From Achatina immaculata (Eukaryota; Mollusca; Gastropoda; Stylommatophora; Achatinidae), in contig CM019699.1 in assembly GCA_009760885.1 (NCBI GenBank), forward strand, positions 45,723,768 through 45,787,767: a stretch of DNA of 64,000 nt. The letters run 5' to 3'. Positions within the stretch are counted from its first letter, which is position 1; the number at the start of each line of letters is the position of its first letter. Made by a program: the position numbers and the translations under genes. The notes under the pieces were generated by a model. It had not been told where the DNA came from, made no database searches, and was given only the letters and a program-made list of their open reading frames with translations. Below, piece after piece: positions 1 through 13,160 of this stretch.

Positions 1-470
1 CTTAATGACGTCACATCTGGTCATATACGGAAAGCCGGGCGATGTAAGTGGTTGTAATAGACAGCGCTTAAAGTGGTCTTGTCTTAAGTGGGAGCTGGGT
101 GTCGACTCAGCCAATCAGAGTGGACTTTCAGCCAAGAGATGGCGACGTTTGTCTCGCTGGCCCATTCAACCCAGGATTTCTGTCGTCAACTGCTTCCGAC
201 TTCCGGCGCATGCTGCGACCTTTTTTGTGATGTAACGTCCGTTTGACCTCAATCAGTTCATGGCGGGTTTTTCCTATTCGCCGTTTTTGTTTTACACAAG
301 TCGGGGCTATTTTCGCTCATTTTGTAATTAAAATCGGTGACTGAAACATAACTAGAAACGACAAAACAAAATTATAAACTGAAATGAGGCAACACTCAAA
401 CAACATCTATCGTTGTGTTTTAATGATAGTCAAACCCGATGTATTCTTATTAAAACGATTTCACTTCACT
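1..470. other. No gene recognised
   Basis: The sequence is unique within the window, with moderate GC at the start and AT-rich towards the array that follows. A 76-codon frame at 5-235 has no recognisable domain, and nothing suggests that it is coding. Confidence 0.5.
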
Positions 471-2146
471 AATTACAGAAAACAGTAAAGGTCGCTAATT
501 ACAGAAAACAGTAAAGGTCGCTAATTACAGAAAACAGTAAAGGTCGCTAATTACAGAAAACAGTATAGTTCGCGAATCACAGAAAAATTCTGAAGTTTTG
601 TTAATCACCGAAGACAATATTGTTCACTAATCATACACAATAATAAAGTTCGCCAATCACAGAAAACAATAAAGTTGATAAATCACAGACAACAACAAAG
701 TTGAACAATCACAGAAAACAATAAAGTTGGCCAATCACAGACAACAATAAATTTCACAAAATCACAGAAAAAAATAAAGTTGGCCATTCACGGACAATTA
801 AAGAAATAGACAAGAAATTAGACATTTTTGAAAATAAATGCCTAAAGAAAATACTCGGCATCAAGTGGAACGATTTCAAGAACAATGCAGAGATAAGACA
901 GATGACTGAACAACAACCAGTCTCATGGGTGATCAGAAAAAAGAGATGGGCATATGTTGGTCACTTGATGAGAAGAAACGATCAGAGAATCCCAAAACAA
1001 GCTATCAAGTGGAACACAACAGGCCGAAGAAAAAGAGGCAGACCGCGTGAAACTCTGAAGAGGACATTGTTGAGAGAGGCCAAATTAACAGGCATAAAAT
1101 CCTTTGATGAGGTTGAAAGACTCGCCGAAGACAGGAAAAATTGGCGAACTACTTTGCGAGCCCTATGTGACGTTTAACGGCACGGGAAGGATATAAGATA
1201 TAAGATATAAGACTCACGGACAACAATAAAGTTAAGCAATCACAGAAAAAATAAAGTTGACCAATCACAGAGAACAATAAATTTTGCAAATCACAGAACA
1301 CAATAACGTTGGTCAATCGCAGAAAAAAATAAAGTTGGCCAATCACATGAAACAATTAAGTTTGCCACTGACATAAAGTAAAGTTGGCGAATCACAGATA
1401 ACAATAAAGCTCGTTAATCACAAAAAACAATAAACTTCGCCACTCAGAGAAAATAGTAAAATTCGCCAATCGCAGAAAACAGTCAAGTTCACTAATCACT
1501 GAAAATAATAAATTTCGTTTATCACAGAAAACAGTAAAGTTCGACAATCACAGAAAAAAATAAATTTCGCCAATCACAGAAAACAATAAAGTTGACCAAT
1601 CACAGAGAACAATAAAGTTGGCCTATCACAGAGAACAATAAAGTTCTCCAATCATAGAAAACAATCAAGTTCGCCAATCACAGAAAACAATAAAGTTGAC
1701 CTATCACAGAAAACAATAAAGTTGGCCTATCACAGAGAACAATAAAGTTCTCCAATCATAGAAAACAATAAAGTTCGCCAATCACAGAAAACAATAAAGT
1801 TGACCTATCACAGAAAACAATAAAGTTGACTCACCACAGAAAACAATAAAGTTGGCCAATCACAGAAAACAATAAAGTTGACCTATTACAGAAAACAATA
1901 AAGTTGACCCGCCACAGAAAACAATAAAGTTGACCCGCCACAGAAAACAATAAAGTTGACCCGCCACAGAAAACAATAAAGTTGACCCGCCACAGAAAAC
2001 AATAAAGTTGACCCGCCACAGAAAACAATAAAATTGGCCAATCACAGAAAACAATAAAATTCGCCAATCACAGAAAACAATAAAATTGGCCAATCACAGA
2101 AAAGAGTAAAGCTCGCTATTCACAGAAAACAGTAAAGTTCAGTATA
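471..2146. repeat. 26-bp minisatellite, split by a LINE
   Basis: The array is built on a 26-bp unit, roughly cgctaattac-agaaaacagt-aaaggt, which drifts to an aatcacagaaaacaataaagtt form. It runs 471-797 and resumes at 1214. The best-ordered block, around 1805-2095, has near-identical copies reading ccgccacagaaaac. The long minus-strand frames here only translate the repeat and are not genes. A LINE 3' end sits in the array at 798-1213. Confidence 0.9.
798..1213 (+). mobile_element. LINE-B 3' end, 5'-truncated, with 10-bp TSD
   Basis: This is the C-terminal end of a non-LTR retrotransposon reverse-transcriptase protein. Reading + from about 800 it gives EIDKKLDIFENKCLKKILGI, then SWVIRKKRWAYVGHLM, GRRKRGRPRETLKR and a final W-R-T-T-L-R-A-L-C. 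This arrangement (FE.KCLR.ILGI, W.GH..R, GRPR..W, terminal ALC) is typical of the C-terminal tail of animal LINE proteins. It ends in a (ATATAAG)n tail at about 1190-1212. The flanks carry the same 10 bp, tcacggacaa, at 788-797 and 1214-1223, which marks a target-primed insertion into the minisatellite. Related copies lie at 25570, 29045, 37970, 41070-41895 and 44517. It is a dead fragment without a catalytic domain. Confidence 0.88.
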
Positions 2147-2234
2147 ACTTTGAAAAGATGATCAACAACACATTTTATCATGACCCACAAAAATGAAAGA
2201 GTAACATTTGACTTTTCAGACCTTTTTCTTCTTC

Positions 2235-2480
2235 TTGTCTCCATGTAACTGCGAGCATGATGTTCTTTGCAGTCGATGCAGTGAAGATGTTGATGTGAGA
2301 TTCTGAGAAGGTTACGATGGCTATGTTTTCAGCCCCTGCTTCGAGCTTGAAGGCAGGGAGTGCGCAGTACTTCTTTAGCTGAGTCCACCACCATGGAGGA
2401 CTATAGCGATTTCTGCCCCTTGCCTGATAGTTGGAGCACCAACGGAGAGTTGAGAGACGGTCTTGGTCAGCTGTGGTTCG
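2235..2480 (+). repeat. Dispersed repeat DR1, copy 1 (diverged)
   Basis: The stretch resembles 12270-12560 (+) and 42325-42640 (-). Shared landmarks are a cttcttcttct lead-in, an actgcgag block, gtgcgcagtacttcttta, a ccaccaccatgg/ccaccgccatgg block and a terminal ggtcttggtcagctgtggttcg. It has no open frame of note, so it is a non-coding interspersed repeat of unknown class, possibly SINE-like. Confidence 0.65.
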
Positions 2481-2607
2481 CGAAAACTGACACTGGCATG
2501 TCGGTTATGGATCGCTGAGTGCCAAATTGGACAGCGTCTCTGGGCACAGAAAACATTTCAAGTAAGTGGTCGAAAAAGTAAAAGTCGACAAGGAGAAGGC
2601 GAGGCTC

Positions 2608-2722
2608 TCGGAACACGTCATGGAAGTTAGAGAACACGTCATGGAAGTTAGAGAACACGTCATGGAAGTTACAGAACACGTCATGGAAGTTACAGAACAC
2701 GTCATGGAAGACAGAAGTTAGA
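2608..2722. repeat. 21-bp tandem repeat, about 5 copies
   Basis: The unit is gaacacgtcatggaagttaga with one variable base. Because 21 is a multiple of three the minus strand stays open (FHDVF-type peptide), but this is repeat translation. Confidence 0.9.
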
Positions 2723-2764
2723 GAACTTAACAACCATTGGAAAAATCTGGGAGAAGAAAGACTA

Positions 2765-3130
2765 CAGGGTGAAAGAAGCATACATAAAGTGACACAGGGT
2801 GAAAGAAGCACACATAAAGTGACACAGGGGGAAAAAAAGCATACATAAAGTGACACGACGAGAAAAAAGCATACATAAAGTGACACAGGGTGAAATAAGT
2901 ACACATAAAGTGACACAGGGGGGAAAAAAGCATACATAAAGTGACACGAGGAGAAAAAAGCATACATAAAGTGACACAGGGGGAAAAAGCATACATAAAG
3001 TGACACAGGGTGAAAGAAGCATACATAAAGTGACACAGGGTGAAAGAAGCACACATAAAGTGACACAGGGGGGAAAAAGCATACATAAAGTGACACAGGG
3101 GGAAAAAAGCATACATAAAGTGACACGGGG
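2765..3130. repeat. 30-bp tandem repeat, about 12 copies
   Basis: The unit contains agcatacataaagtgacac preceded by a variable agggtgaaag or agggggaaaa block. All minus-strand frames across it are repeat translations (a SLYVCFF-type peptide in one frame). It ends in a G-run at 3127-3137. Confidence 0.92.
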
Positions 3131-3137
3131 GGGGGGG

Positions 3138-3735
3138 TGAAGCAATGAAATTGCCTGGAAAGCCAGGGCAGCACAGTATAGAGAACAAACGAGTACGAAG
3201 TGGACTAATAACAAATGTTTGGAAGATATGTAGAGGTGAAATAAAGATATTATGACAGAGAACTACAGAGAATCGAAACCGTACTTCAGCGGAGTAAGTA
3301 ACCGCCTTGCCATAAAAAAAAAACCAAAAAAACTTGGCAATAAAAGAAGATTCGTGAACAATTATGTTTATGAAAAGTGGATTCTGTGTTTTGGACTTGA
3401 CACACGCTGAGAAAAAGCGGAAAGAAAAATATATAAAAGAACCTCTGCAGGTGGATACAGGTGAAACTCTTGGAACTGACAGTTCTGTGACTGCTTTCCT
3501 GTAGTTGCTAGTCCAAGCTGATGTGCCAGATTCGAAGATCTTTAAGACATTTTCTTGCGTCCTTTTTCTGTACGTTGTCCAAACATTCCACAGTCTGTGA
3601 CCTTCAGCTTTTATGTTGGGCAACCTTACACCCGGGGACCTGGAAGGTCACACTAGCCTAGACCAGGACAATGAAAACTGCAAATAAAGATTATGGGTTA
3701 ATGCAATAATCATTTATACTTGAAGGGCTCTTTGT
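3138..3735. other. No gene recognised
   Basis: A minus-strand frame continues from the minisatellite up to 3623. Its non-repeat part (beginning MPNIKAEGHRLWNVW) has no domain I recognise. It could be a relic of a transposon protein or chance. Confidence 0.4.
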
Positions 3736-5690
3736 CAATTTGACGCATGGGCCGTTAGTAAGTTTAGCCTAGGTACCGTTTAATTCAGAGGCCTTTAGGA
3801 AGTTTAGTCTAGGGGCCGTTAGTAAGTTTAGCCTAGGTACCGTTTAATTCACAGGCAGTTAGGAAGTTTAGTCTAGGGGCCGTTAGTAAGTTTACCCAAG
3901 GGCTGTTTATAAGTTTAGTCCAGGGGCCGTTAGTAAGTTTACCCAAGGGCTGTTTATAAGTTTAGTCTAGGGGCCGTTAGTAAGTTTACCAAGGGCTGTT
4001 TATAAGTTTAGTCCAGGGGCCGTTAGTAAGTTTACCCAAGGGCTGTTTATAAGTTTAGTCTAGGGGCCGTTAGTAAGTTTACCCAAGGGCTGTTTATAAG
4101 TTTAGTCCAGCGGCCGTTAGTAAGTTTACCCAAGGGCTGTTTATAAGTTTAGTCTAGGGGCCGTTAGTAAGTTTACCCAAGGGCTGTTTATAAGTTTAGT
4201 CCAGGGGCCGTTAGTAAGTTTACCCAAGGGCTGTTTATAAGTTTAGTCTAGGGGCCGTTAGTAAGTTTACCCAAGGGCTGTTTATAAGTTTAGTCCAGGG
4301 GCCGTTAGTAAGTTTACCCAAGGGCTGTTTATAAGTTTAGTCCAGGGGCCGTTAGTAAGTTTACCCAAGGGCTGTTTATAAGTTTAGTCTAGGGGCCGTT
4401 AGTAAGTTTAGCCCAGGTGTAGTAATTATTGTTTAAAGATATTAGTATTTTTATATTTTATTTTACTGACGTGAATTGATGTGTTCAATCTTTTATTTCT
4501 GTCTGGCCGCCGTCGTACTGAGTGGTGGAAGGCTGACTACACCAACGTTCACACCTTACATGTCAATAACAGAAACACGAAACAACAATCCTTTTTTTTT
4601 ATAAAATCACGATCCTTGTATTTACAAAATTCTGATCCATAAGGCAACACAAATCAAAGAATCCTAGCACATGATTTCCATATAATTATACATTCCCACA
4701 CGCATTATTTGATTCATAAAAAAGGTTCCTTGAATAATATGATTGCAATCCTGATTACAATGTACATACTAAACTATACACGTCAGCCGCCATCTATCGA
4801 ATGATCCTTCGTCCACGACTGGTCGCTGAACTTCCACGTGCTCAACTTATCCCCCTTTTCTTCTCTTCTTGTCTTATATACCTGGTCAGCGCCAGACTCG
4901 AAGGTTTGGGGATTTCCATTCAAAACTTGGCCGTCTCTGGCCAGTGGGATTTCCAATCAAAACCGGGTCACTGCTTGCTTATTTTTCCACTCCTTACACA
5001 AGGGGTGTTAGTAAGTTTAGCCCAGGGGGTGTTAGTAAGTTTAGCCCAAGGGTGTTAGTAAGTTTAACCCAAGGGTGTTAGTAAGTTTAGCCCAAGGGTG
5101 TTAGTAAGTTTAGCTCAAGGGTGTTAGTAAGTTTAGTCCAGGAGCCGTTAGTAAGTTTAGCTCAAGGGTGTTAGTAAATTTAGCTCAAATGTGTTAGTAA
5201 GTTTAGCTCAAGGGTGTTAGTAAATTTAGCTCAAGGGTGTTAGTAAGTTTAGTCCAGGAGCCGTTAGTAAGTTTAGCCCAGTAGCTGTTTATAAGTTTAG
5301 TCCATGAGCCGTTAATAAGTTAAGCCCAGGGGTGTTAGTAAGTTTAGTCCAAGGGTGTTAGTAAGTTTAGCTCAAGGGTGTTAGTAAGTTTAGCCCAGGG
5401 GTGTTAGTAAGTTTAGCTCAAGGGTGTTAGTAAGTTTAGCCCAAGGGTGTTAGTAAGTTTAGCCCAGGTGTGTTAGTAAGTTCAGCTCAAGGGTGTTAGT
5501 AAGTTTAGCTCAAGGGTGTTAGTAAGTTTAGCTCAGGGGGTGTTAGTAAGTTTAGCTCAGGTGTGTTAGTAAGTTCAGCTCAAGGGTGTTAGTAAGTTCA
5601 GCTCAAGGGTGTTAGTAAGTTTAGCTCAGGGGGTGTTAGTAAGTTTAGCTCAGGGGGTGTTAGTAAGTTTAGCCCGGGGGCCTAGGTGGT
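3736..5690. repeat. 23-bp minisatellite with a 47-bp higher-order block
   Basis: The basic monomer is about 23 bp (gtgttagtaagtttagctcaagg). In the left part (about 3850-4417) two diverged monomers alternate, one with ggggccgttagtaagttta and one with gggctgtttataagttta, giving a 47-bp higher-order unit. The right part (4999-5690) is monomeric. The two parts are one array split by an insertion at 4418-4998, because the phase is continuous across the insert. Confidence 0.9.
4418..4998. mobile_element. Probable solo LTR (581 bp)
   Basis: A non-repetitive block interrupts the 23-bp array. It begins TGTAGTAA and ends CTTACA, so it has the TG...CA ends of long terminal repeats. The flanking five bases are ccagg (4413-4417) and caagg (4999-5003), a 5-bp target duplication with one mismatch. 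Removing the block and one copy restores the array phase. There is no coding potential and no internal domain. A short-TIR DNA element is the alternative, but only four bases (TGTA/TACA) are inverted at the ends. Confidence 0.6.
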
Positions 5691-6094
5691 ATCTAATGAC
5701 AAATATTGGCTCTGTTTGATCCCTGTTTTATACGCCGAAGAAAGGGATTATTTCAAATGCACTTAATTTCAGCTTTTGTGAAGGGTTTGGGCCGAGATTT
5801 CATGACCTCGGTTTCACTTTGACACAATCTGTCAATATCTTTCTTTGACTCACTCTGTCCTTATCTTTGATCATCTTCTCTTTATCCTTTACCATCTTCT
5901 TTACACTTTTATCATCTTTCATTTTCTATCTTTTTGTTTTCTTTTCGTGAATTTTATCTCCTCCTACAGATTTTTCACCTGTCTTTCTATGGATAAATTC
6001 CCTTTGTTAGATTGGAATTCCATTTTACTAACAGAAGCAAAATGATAAAATACAGCTCTAAAATAATCTTACAAATTACATGTAAGACAAAAGT
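5691..6094. other. No gene recognised
   Basis: AT-rich, unique sequence. Short frames in 5845-6045 are hydrophobic because of T-rich composition and show no domain. Confidence 0.4.
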
Positions 6095-6540
6095 AAGATA
6101 TGATCATCATCATCATCTTGTGCCGTCTCCTCATGGAAAGTTGGCTGCCGTGAATCTCCACTCTGGTCTGTTTCTTGTTTTCTTAGAACACACGGCCAAG
6201 CTGGTCTCTGTCCATCTCTTGATGTTGTCCACCCATCTTTGTCGCTGTCGTCCTCTTGTTCTTTTTCCTTCGATCTTGCCTTCAAGAACAGTCGTCAGTA
6301 TAGTATTATGCCCCCTGACGTGTCCTAAGTAACTTAACTTTCTTGTGTTTATGATTTTCAATATTTCTCTTTTCACTTTTAGCTGTTTTAGCATTTCGTT
6401 CTTTGTTTTCTTTTCTGTCCATGGGATAAGCCATATTCTTCTATTATCCACATTTCAAGGGCCTTGATTTTCTTTTCTGTTGTCTCATTCAATGTCCAAG
6501 CTTCTACATCATAAAGGAATACTGAATATATGTAGCATTT
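6095..6540 (-). mobile_element. LINE-C 3' end, frame-broken
   Basis: On the minus strand two adjacent frames join into one LINE reverse-transcriptase C-terminus. The first reads YDVEAWTLNETTEKKIKALEMW and the second PWTEKK, KLSYLGHVRG, VLEGKIEGKRTRGRQRQRWVDNIKRW. These are the usual tail motifs: Y..E.W, the F/L-E-M.W helix, L.YLGH..R and the GR.R..W block. The shift lies near 6445. The element ends in a (ATG)n tail, visible as catcatcatcat at 6103-6115 on the + strand, as do the copies at 27490, 28525 and 60820. It is a dead, 5'-truncated copy. Confidence 0.85.
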
Positions 6541-6639
6541 TACGATGTGTATTCTCAGTTGAAAAGTAATACAGACAGTCACAAAATTACGCAGACACTC
6601 GCAGGAAAAATACAGACAATAACGAAAGGTATATAAACC

Positions 6640-7515
6640 GTGACATACCATGTACAGACAGTATATAAAAGCTTATATTCACTGTGACATACCATGTACA
6701 GACAGTATATAAAAGCTTATATACTCTGTGACATACCATATACAGACAGTATATAAAAGCTTATATACACTGTGACATACCATATACAGACAGTATATAA
6801 AAGCTTATATTCACTGTGACATACAATATACAGACAGTATATAAAAGTTTATATTCACTGTGACATACCATATACAGACGGTATATAAAAGCTTATATAT
6901 ACACTGTGACATACCATGTACAGACAGTATATAAAAGCTTATATACACTGTGACATACCATATACAGACAGTATATAAAAGCTTATATACACTGTGACAT
7001 ACCATATACAGACAGTATATAAAAGCTTATATATACACTGTGACATACCATGTACAGACAGTATATAAAAGCTTATATACACTGTGACATACCATATACA
7101 GACAGTATATAAAAGCTTTTATATACCATGATATACCATATACAGACAGTATCTCTCTCTCTCTCTGAACCTTAAGTGCCCAGGGCACATGGGGCTTCCG
7201 CAAGGGTTTTCCACAAATGCCTGTCCTTCGCCTTTTTTTCTGCTCTTGCCCAGGTGAGCCCTCTATTGCTCAACATCCTTTCTGTTGCTCTTCTCCAGGT
7301 CTCTTTTGGTCTACCCTTACTTCTGCTCCCCTGTGGTGCCCATCTTAGTGCTATTTTTGGTACAGACAGTATATAAAAGCTTATATACACTGTGACATAC
7401 CATATACAGACAGTATATAAAAGCCTTTATATACCGTGATATACCATATACAGACAGTATATAAAAGCTTATATATATACCGTGATATACCATATACAGA
7501 TAGTATATAAAAGCT
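6640..7515. repeat. 44-bp minisatellite split by a LINE
   Basis: The unit reads catatacagacagtatataa followed by aagcttatatacactgtgac-atac, about 44 bp. It runs 6640-7152 and 7361-7515, and a 208-bp LINE fragment lies between. Each unit holds a tatataaaag string that looks like a TATA box, but nothing suggests promoter use. Confidence 0.9.
7153..7360 (-). mobile_element. LINE-D 3' end with 12-bp TSD
   Basis: Minus-strand translation gives KIALRWAPQGSRSKGRPKETW, then LTWARAEKKAKDRHLWKTL and a final ALGT. It is the last 60 or so residues of a LINE protein, with the RW.P.G.R..GRP..TWRR motif. The 3' tail is (AG)n, seen as a tctctctctct run at 7152-7167. The flanking 44-bp array gives a perfect 12-bp duplication, tacagacagtat, at 7141-7152 and 7361-7372. 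A longer relative is at 42625-43062. Confidence 0.88.
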
Positions 7516-7557
7516 TAAGATGACCAGTTTTACAGTTAGTCCTGTCTTTGCCTGTGA

Positions 7558-7665
7558 GTGTGATTGCGTATAAGTATGCAATGAATGTGATTGCGTATAA
7601 GTATGCAATGAATGTGATTGCGTATACGGATGCAATGAGAGTGATTGGGTATACGGATGTATTCT
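7558..7665. repeat. 27-bp tandem repeat, about 4 copies
   Basis: The unit is tgtgattgcgtataagtatg-caatgaa, degenerating to the right. Confidence 0.85.
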
Positions 7666-7711
7666 ATTTACGTCTTTTCTTAAATTACATTTGACATTTG
7701 TATACATAAGT

Positions 7712-8360
7712 AATCCTCGTTAGCTCAGTAGTTAAGCCCTCGGTTTACTAATCTGGTGGTACCAGATTCAAGTCCCAACACTTCAAGTCCCAACAATTCA
7801 AGTCCCAACACTTCAAGTCCCAACACTTCAAGTCCCAACAATTCAAGTCCCAACAATTCAAGTCCCAACACTTCAAGTCCCAACAATTCAAGTCCCAACA
7901 ATTCAAGTCCCAACACTTCAAGTCCCAACACTTCAAGTCCCAACAATTCAAGTCCCAACACTTCAAGTCCCAACACTTCAAGTCCCAACAATTCAAGTCC
8001 CAACACTTCAAGTCCCAACAATTCAAGTCCCAACACTTCAAGTCCCAACAATTCAAGTCCCAACACTTCAAGTCCCAACACTTCAAGTCCCAACACTTCA
8101 AGTCCCAACACTTCAAGTCCCAACAATGTGATTTTTTTCTGGTATATACAAAAAAAAAAAAAAGGACCTGGGGTCACCCCAGCCTTTAAAAATGGGTACC
8201 AGAGAAATCTGGAGAATGTAAATGCAGCCAGGGCGTGGCACCTACCACATCAGACTTTCATGTGCCGAAGGTCTCGGAAATAACGGGCCTAACACCGTAT
8301 CCTCAGTATGCCTTGATGACGTGGAAACGGGGATTTTACCTTTAACTTTTATCTGTACGT
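7712..8360 (+). mobile_element. tRNA-derived SINE with internally expanded B box
   Basis: The head (about 7713-7776) is tRNA-like. It has an A-box-like tagctcagtag (7721-7731), an anticodon-arm-like ggtttactaatct and a B-box-like gattcaagtcc (7765-7775). The body after 8160 shares tttcatgtgccga, gggcctaacaccgtat and aacggggattttacc with the minus-strand SINE at 28380-28757, so both are copies of one family. Between head and body the B-box end has become a 24-copy minisatellite. It is not a functional tRNA gene, because the acceptor arms are absent. Confidence 0.75.
7767..8126. repeat. 15-bp minisatellite derived from a SINE B box, 24 copies
   Basis: The unit is ttcaagtcccaaca plus c or a. 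The first unit is the B-box arm of the SINE head. All 24 units keep ttcaagtccc, the core of the RNA polymerase III B box. The only variation is the last base. Because 15 is a multiple of three, open frames occur on both strands (SSPNT/SSPNN on +, LGLEV and KCWDL on -). These are not genes. Confidence 0.93.
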
Positions 8361-8400
8361 GAGCTTTGTTTGGGTCAGAAACTTGAACATCGGTGAAAAA

Positions 8401-8870
<470 letters not shown>

Positions 8871-8879
8871 TGTATGTGT

Positions 8880-9759
8880 ATGTGTTAACTTTAATGTAGA
8901 AGTATACTAAATAAGTTAGAAATGTCTGCTGTAAGTCACTGTTGCAATATATCATTGCTGGTTTTTGCCGTTTTTGTAATATCAAAATTTCTGTTGTGAT
9001 TCACTGGTATAATTTAACATTTTCCAGACGAATTTAGAATGTATGTATATTCAATAGCAATAATTTCAACTGTAACTTATTCTAGACTGGATATTGTTAC
9101 TTTGTCTACGACCCAGTGCCTGATAAGAATGACCTTTATTTCACCTTGACATTTATCTCACAACATAACAATACAGTTATCACCTTGATCGTAACACTGT
9201 TACCTCGATATTTGCACAACTGTCACCAAATTTATCGTCACTGTTCATTATAACAAAAAGTATAAGAACATGAAGTCTGGGAGCACGGACGATCTTCTCA
9301 GAGGTTAAACAGCTCCAGAATAAGGCCCTCGAGAAAACAACACAAACAGAGAACTGTGAGCCACACACGAGAGCTGTAGGCCACACACAAGAACTGTGGG
9401 CCACACACGAGCAAGTTTTGCTCTAGATGGGATTTGATGATATATCCCGTTAGATGGTTGAGAGTATGAAGCCAGAAGAGGAAGAAGAAGAAGAAGAAGA
9501 ATGAGCGAATGAGGGAATATGTTTTACTTGAAAGAGATGAAGACCCGTCTGCCATTCTGCCACTCAGCACACATCTTTCTCTGTATTTCACACATTGTGT
9601 CTTTCAGCATACAACTTTTTCTCTATTTCACACATTCGGCATCAGTTAGTACAAGTATGTAATGTGTATTCCAGAAGAAAACAAGAAGAAGAAGAATCTG
9701 CGACAAGTAAAGAATTTGTAATTATTGTTCCCTCATAGAGGTCCATTTAGATCTATCTA
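8880..9759. other. No gene recognised
   Basis: Mostly unique sequence. A short 22-23-bp repeat (ccacacacgagagctgtagg type, three copies) lies at 9358-9418, and (GAA)n runs lie near 9480-9500 and 9680. Confidence 0.4.
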
Positions 9760-9789
9760 GATGAGGTATATATTAAGCACATATTCTTA

Positions 9790-12269
<2,480 letters not shown>

Positions 12270-12280
<11 letters not shown>

Positions 12281-12560
12281 TTGGTGTTCTTTACTTCTGC
12301 GCGGAGAAGATGTCGGGAGTGAGCACTGTGTCGGGTTGGAATCGGTTTGTGGCAGTTATTTTTTCTCCCCCCTGGGTGCAGCTAAAAAGCAGGGGGTGTG
12401 CAATACTTCTTTACCAGACTCCACCGCCATGGTGACTATGGCCGTCTCTGCCTCGTTAGCCAAGTTAGGCCTGTTACTGAGGGTATCAATGGAGAAGTGG
12501 GACAGGGTCTTGGTCAGTTATGGTTCGCCAACTCTAACGCTGAAACGCGTGCTGTAGTAA
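12270..12560 (+). repeat. Dispersed repeat DR1, copy 2
   Basis: It is closely related to the minus-strand copy at 42325-42640. Both share ctaaaaagcagggggtgtgc, tccaccgccatgg/tccaccaccatgg, ttaggcctgttact/ctaggcctgttact and gacagggtcttggtcag. There is no open frame, and the class is unknown. Confidence 0.75.
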
Positions 12561-12668
12561 GACCTGAATAGCTAGGGCGTATTTAGCAACCCACACACGG
12601 CTATGTGTCTACAATCAAGAGATGAGCAGAATCAAGATCAAGAGATAGACCATGACAGAAGATCTTAT

Positions 12669-12670
<2 letters not shown>

Positions 12671-12715
<45 letters not shown>
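12671..12715. repeat. (GA)n microsatellite
   Basis: About 22 AG dinucleotides. Confidence 0.97.
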
Positions 12716-12718
<3 letters not shown>

Positions 12719-12942
12719 CAATAAATGGAGCAGAAAATAATTCCCAGTAATGAGTTCTTCTTCTTCGTCGTTCGCCCTCAAAAGGACGTAGGTTGCGTTA
12801 TGTGGCGATTGTGCGCATGTCGGCCCAGCACATCCAACTTCGGATCGACGCATTTGTAGGACTGGGTTCGTCATCCCACTGCGATCCCTAATCCCTTGGC
12901 CAGAATAGTGTTTGTTTTCAGGGTCAGCTCTGGAAAGCAGAA

Positions 12943-13160
12943 TAAGGTCTTGGCCGGCTATAGTTTGGCAACCACTGACGCAAGTCTTGGCCGGCTATAG
13001 TTTGGCAACCACTGACGCAAGTCTTGGCCGGCTATAGTTTGGCAACCACTGACGCAAGTCTTGGCCGGCTATAGTTTGGCAACCACTGACGCAAGTCTTG
13101 GCCGGCTATAGTTTGGCAGCCACTGACGCAACTCTTGGGCGGCAATAGTTTGGCAACCCT
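12943..13160. repeat. 37-bp tandem repeat derived from the DR1 end
   Basis: The unit is caagtcttggccggctatag then tttggcaaccactgacg, 5-6 copies. It matches the 3' end of DR1 (ggtcttggtcagttatggttcgccaac...gctgaaacg at 12507-12546), so the array appears to be an amplified DR1 terminus. Confidence 0.8.

Noticed and set aside
2467..3623. Long minus frames with VSLYVCFF-type repeats
   Set aside because: Translation of the 30-bp and 21-bp minisatellites. The non-repeat end has no recognisable domain.
6640..7515. TATA boxes in every 44-bp unit as promoters
   Set aside because: The tatataaaag string is simply part of the repeat unit. Nothing downstream looks transcribed.
7713..7776. Functional tRNA gene
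   Set aside because: A- and B-box-like sequences are present, but no acceptor stem pairs and the 3' part is an expanded minisatellite. Related heads at 28757 and 44395 show it is a SINE.
7767..8126. CRISPR-like array
   Set aside because: The units are directly contiguous without unique spacers, and the genome is eukaryotic.
7725..8283. Repeat proteins on both strands (SSPNT and LGLEV types)
   Set aside because: The 15-bp unit has no stop in several frames. The sequence is a SINE-derived minisatellite.
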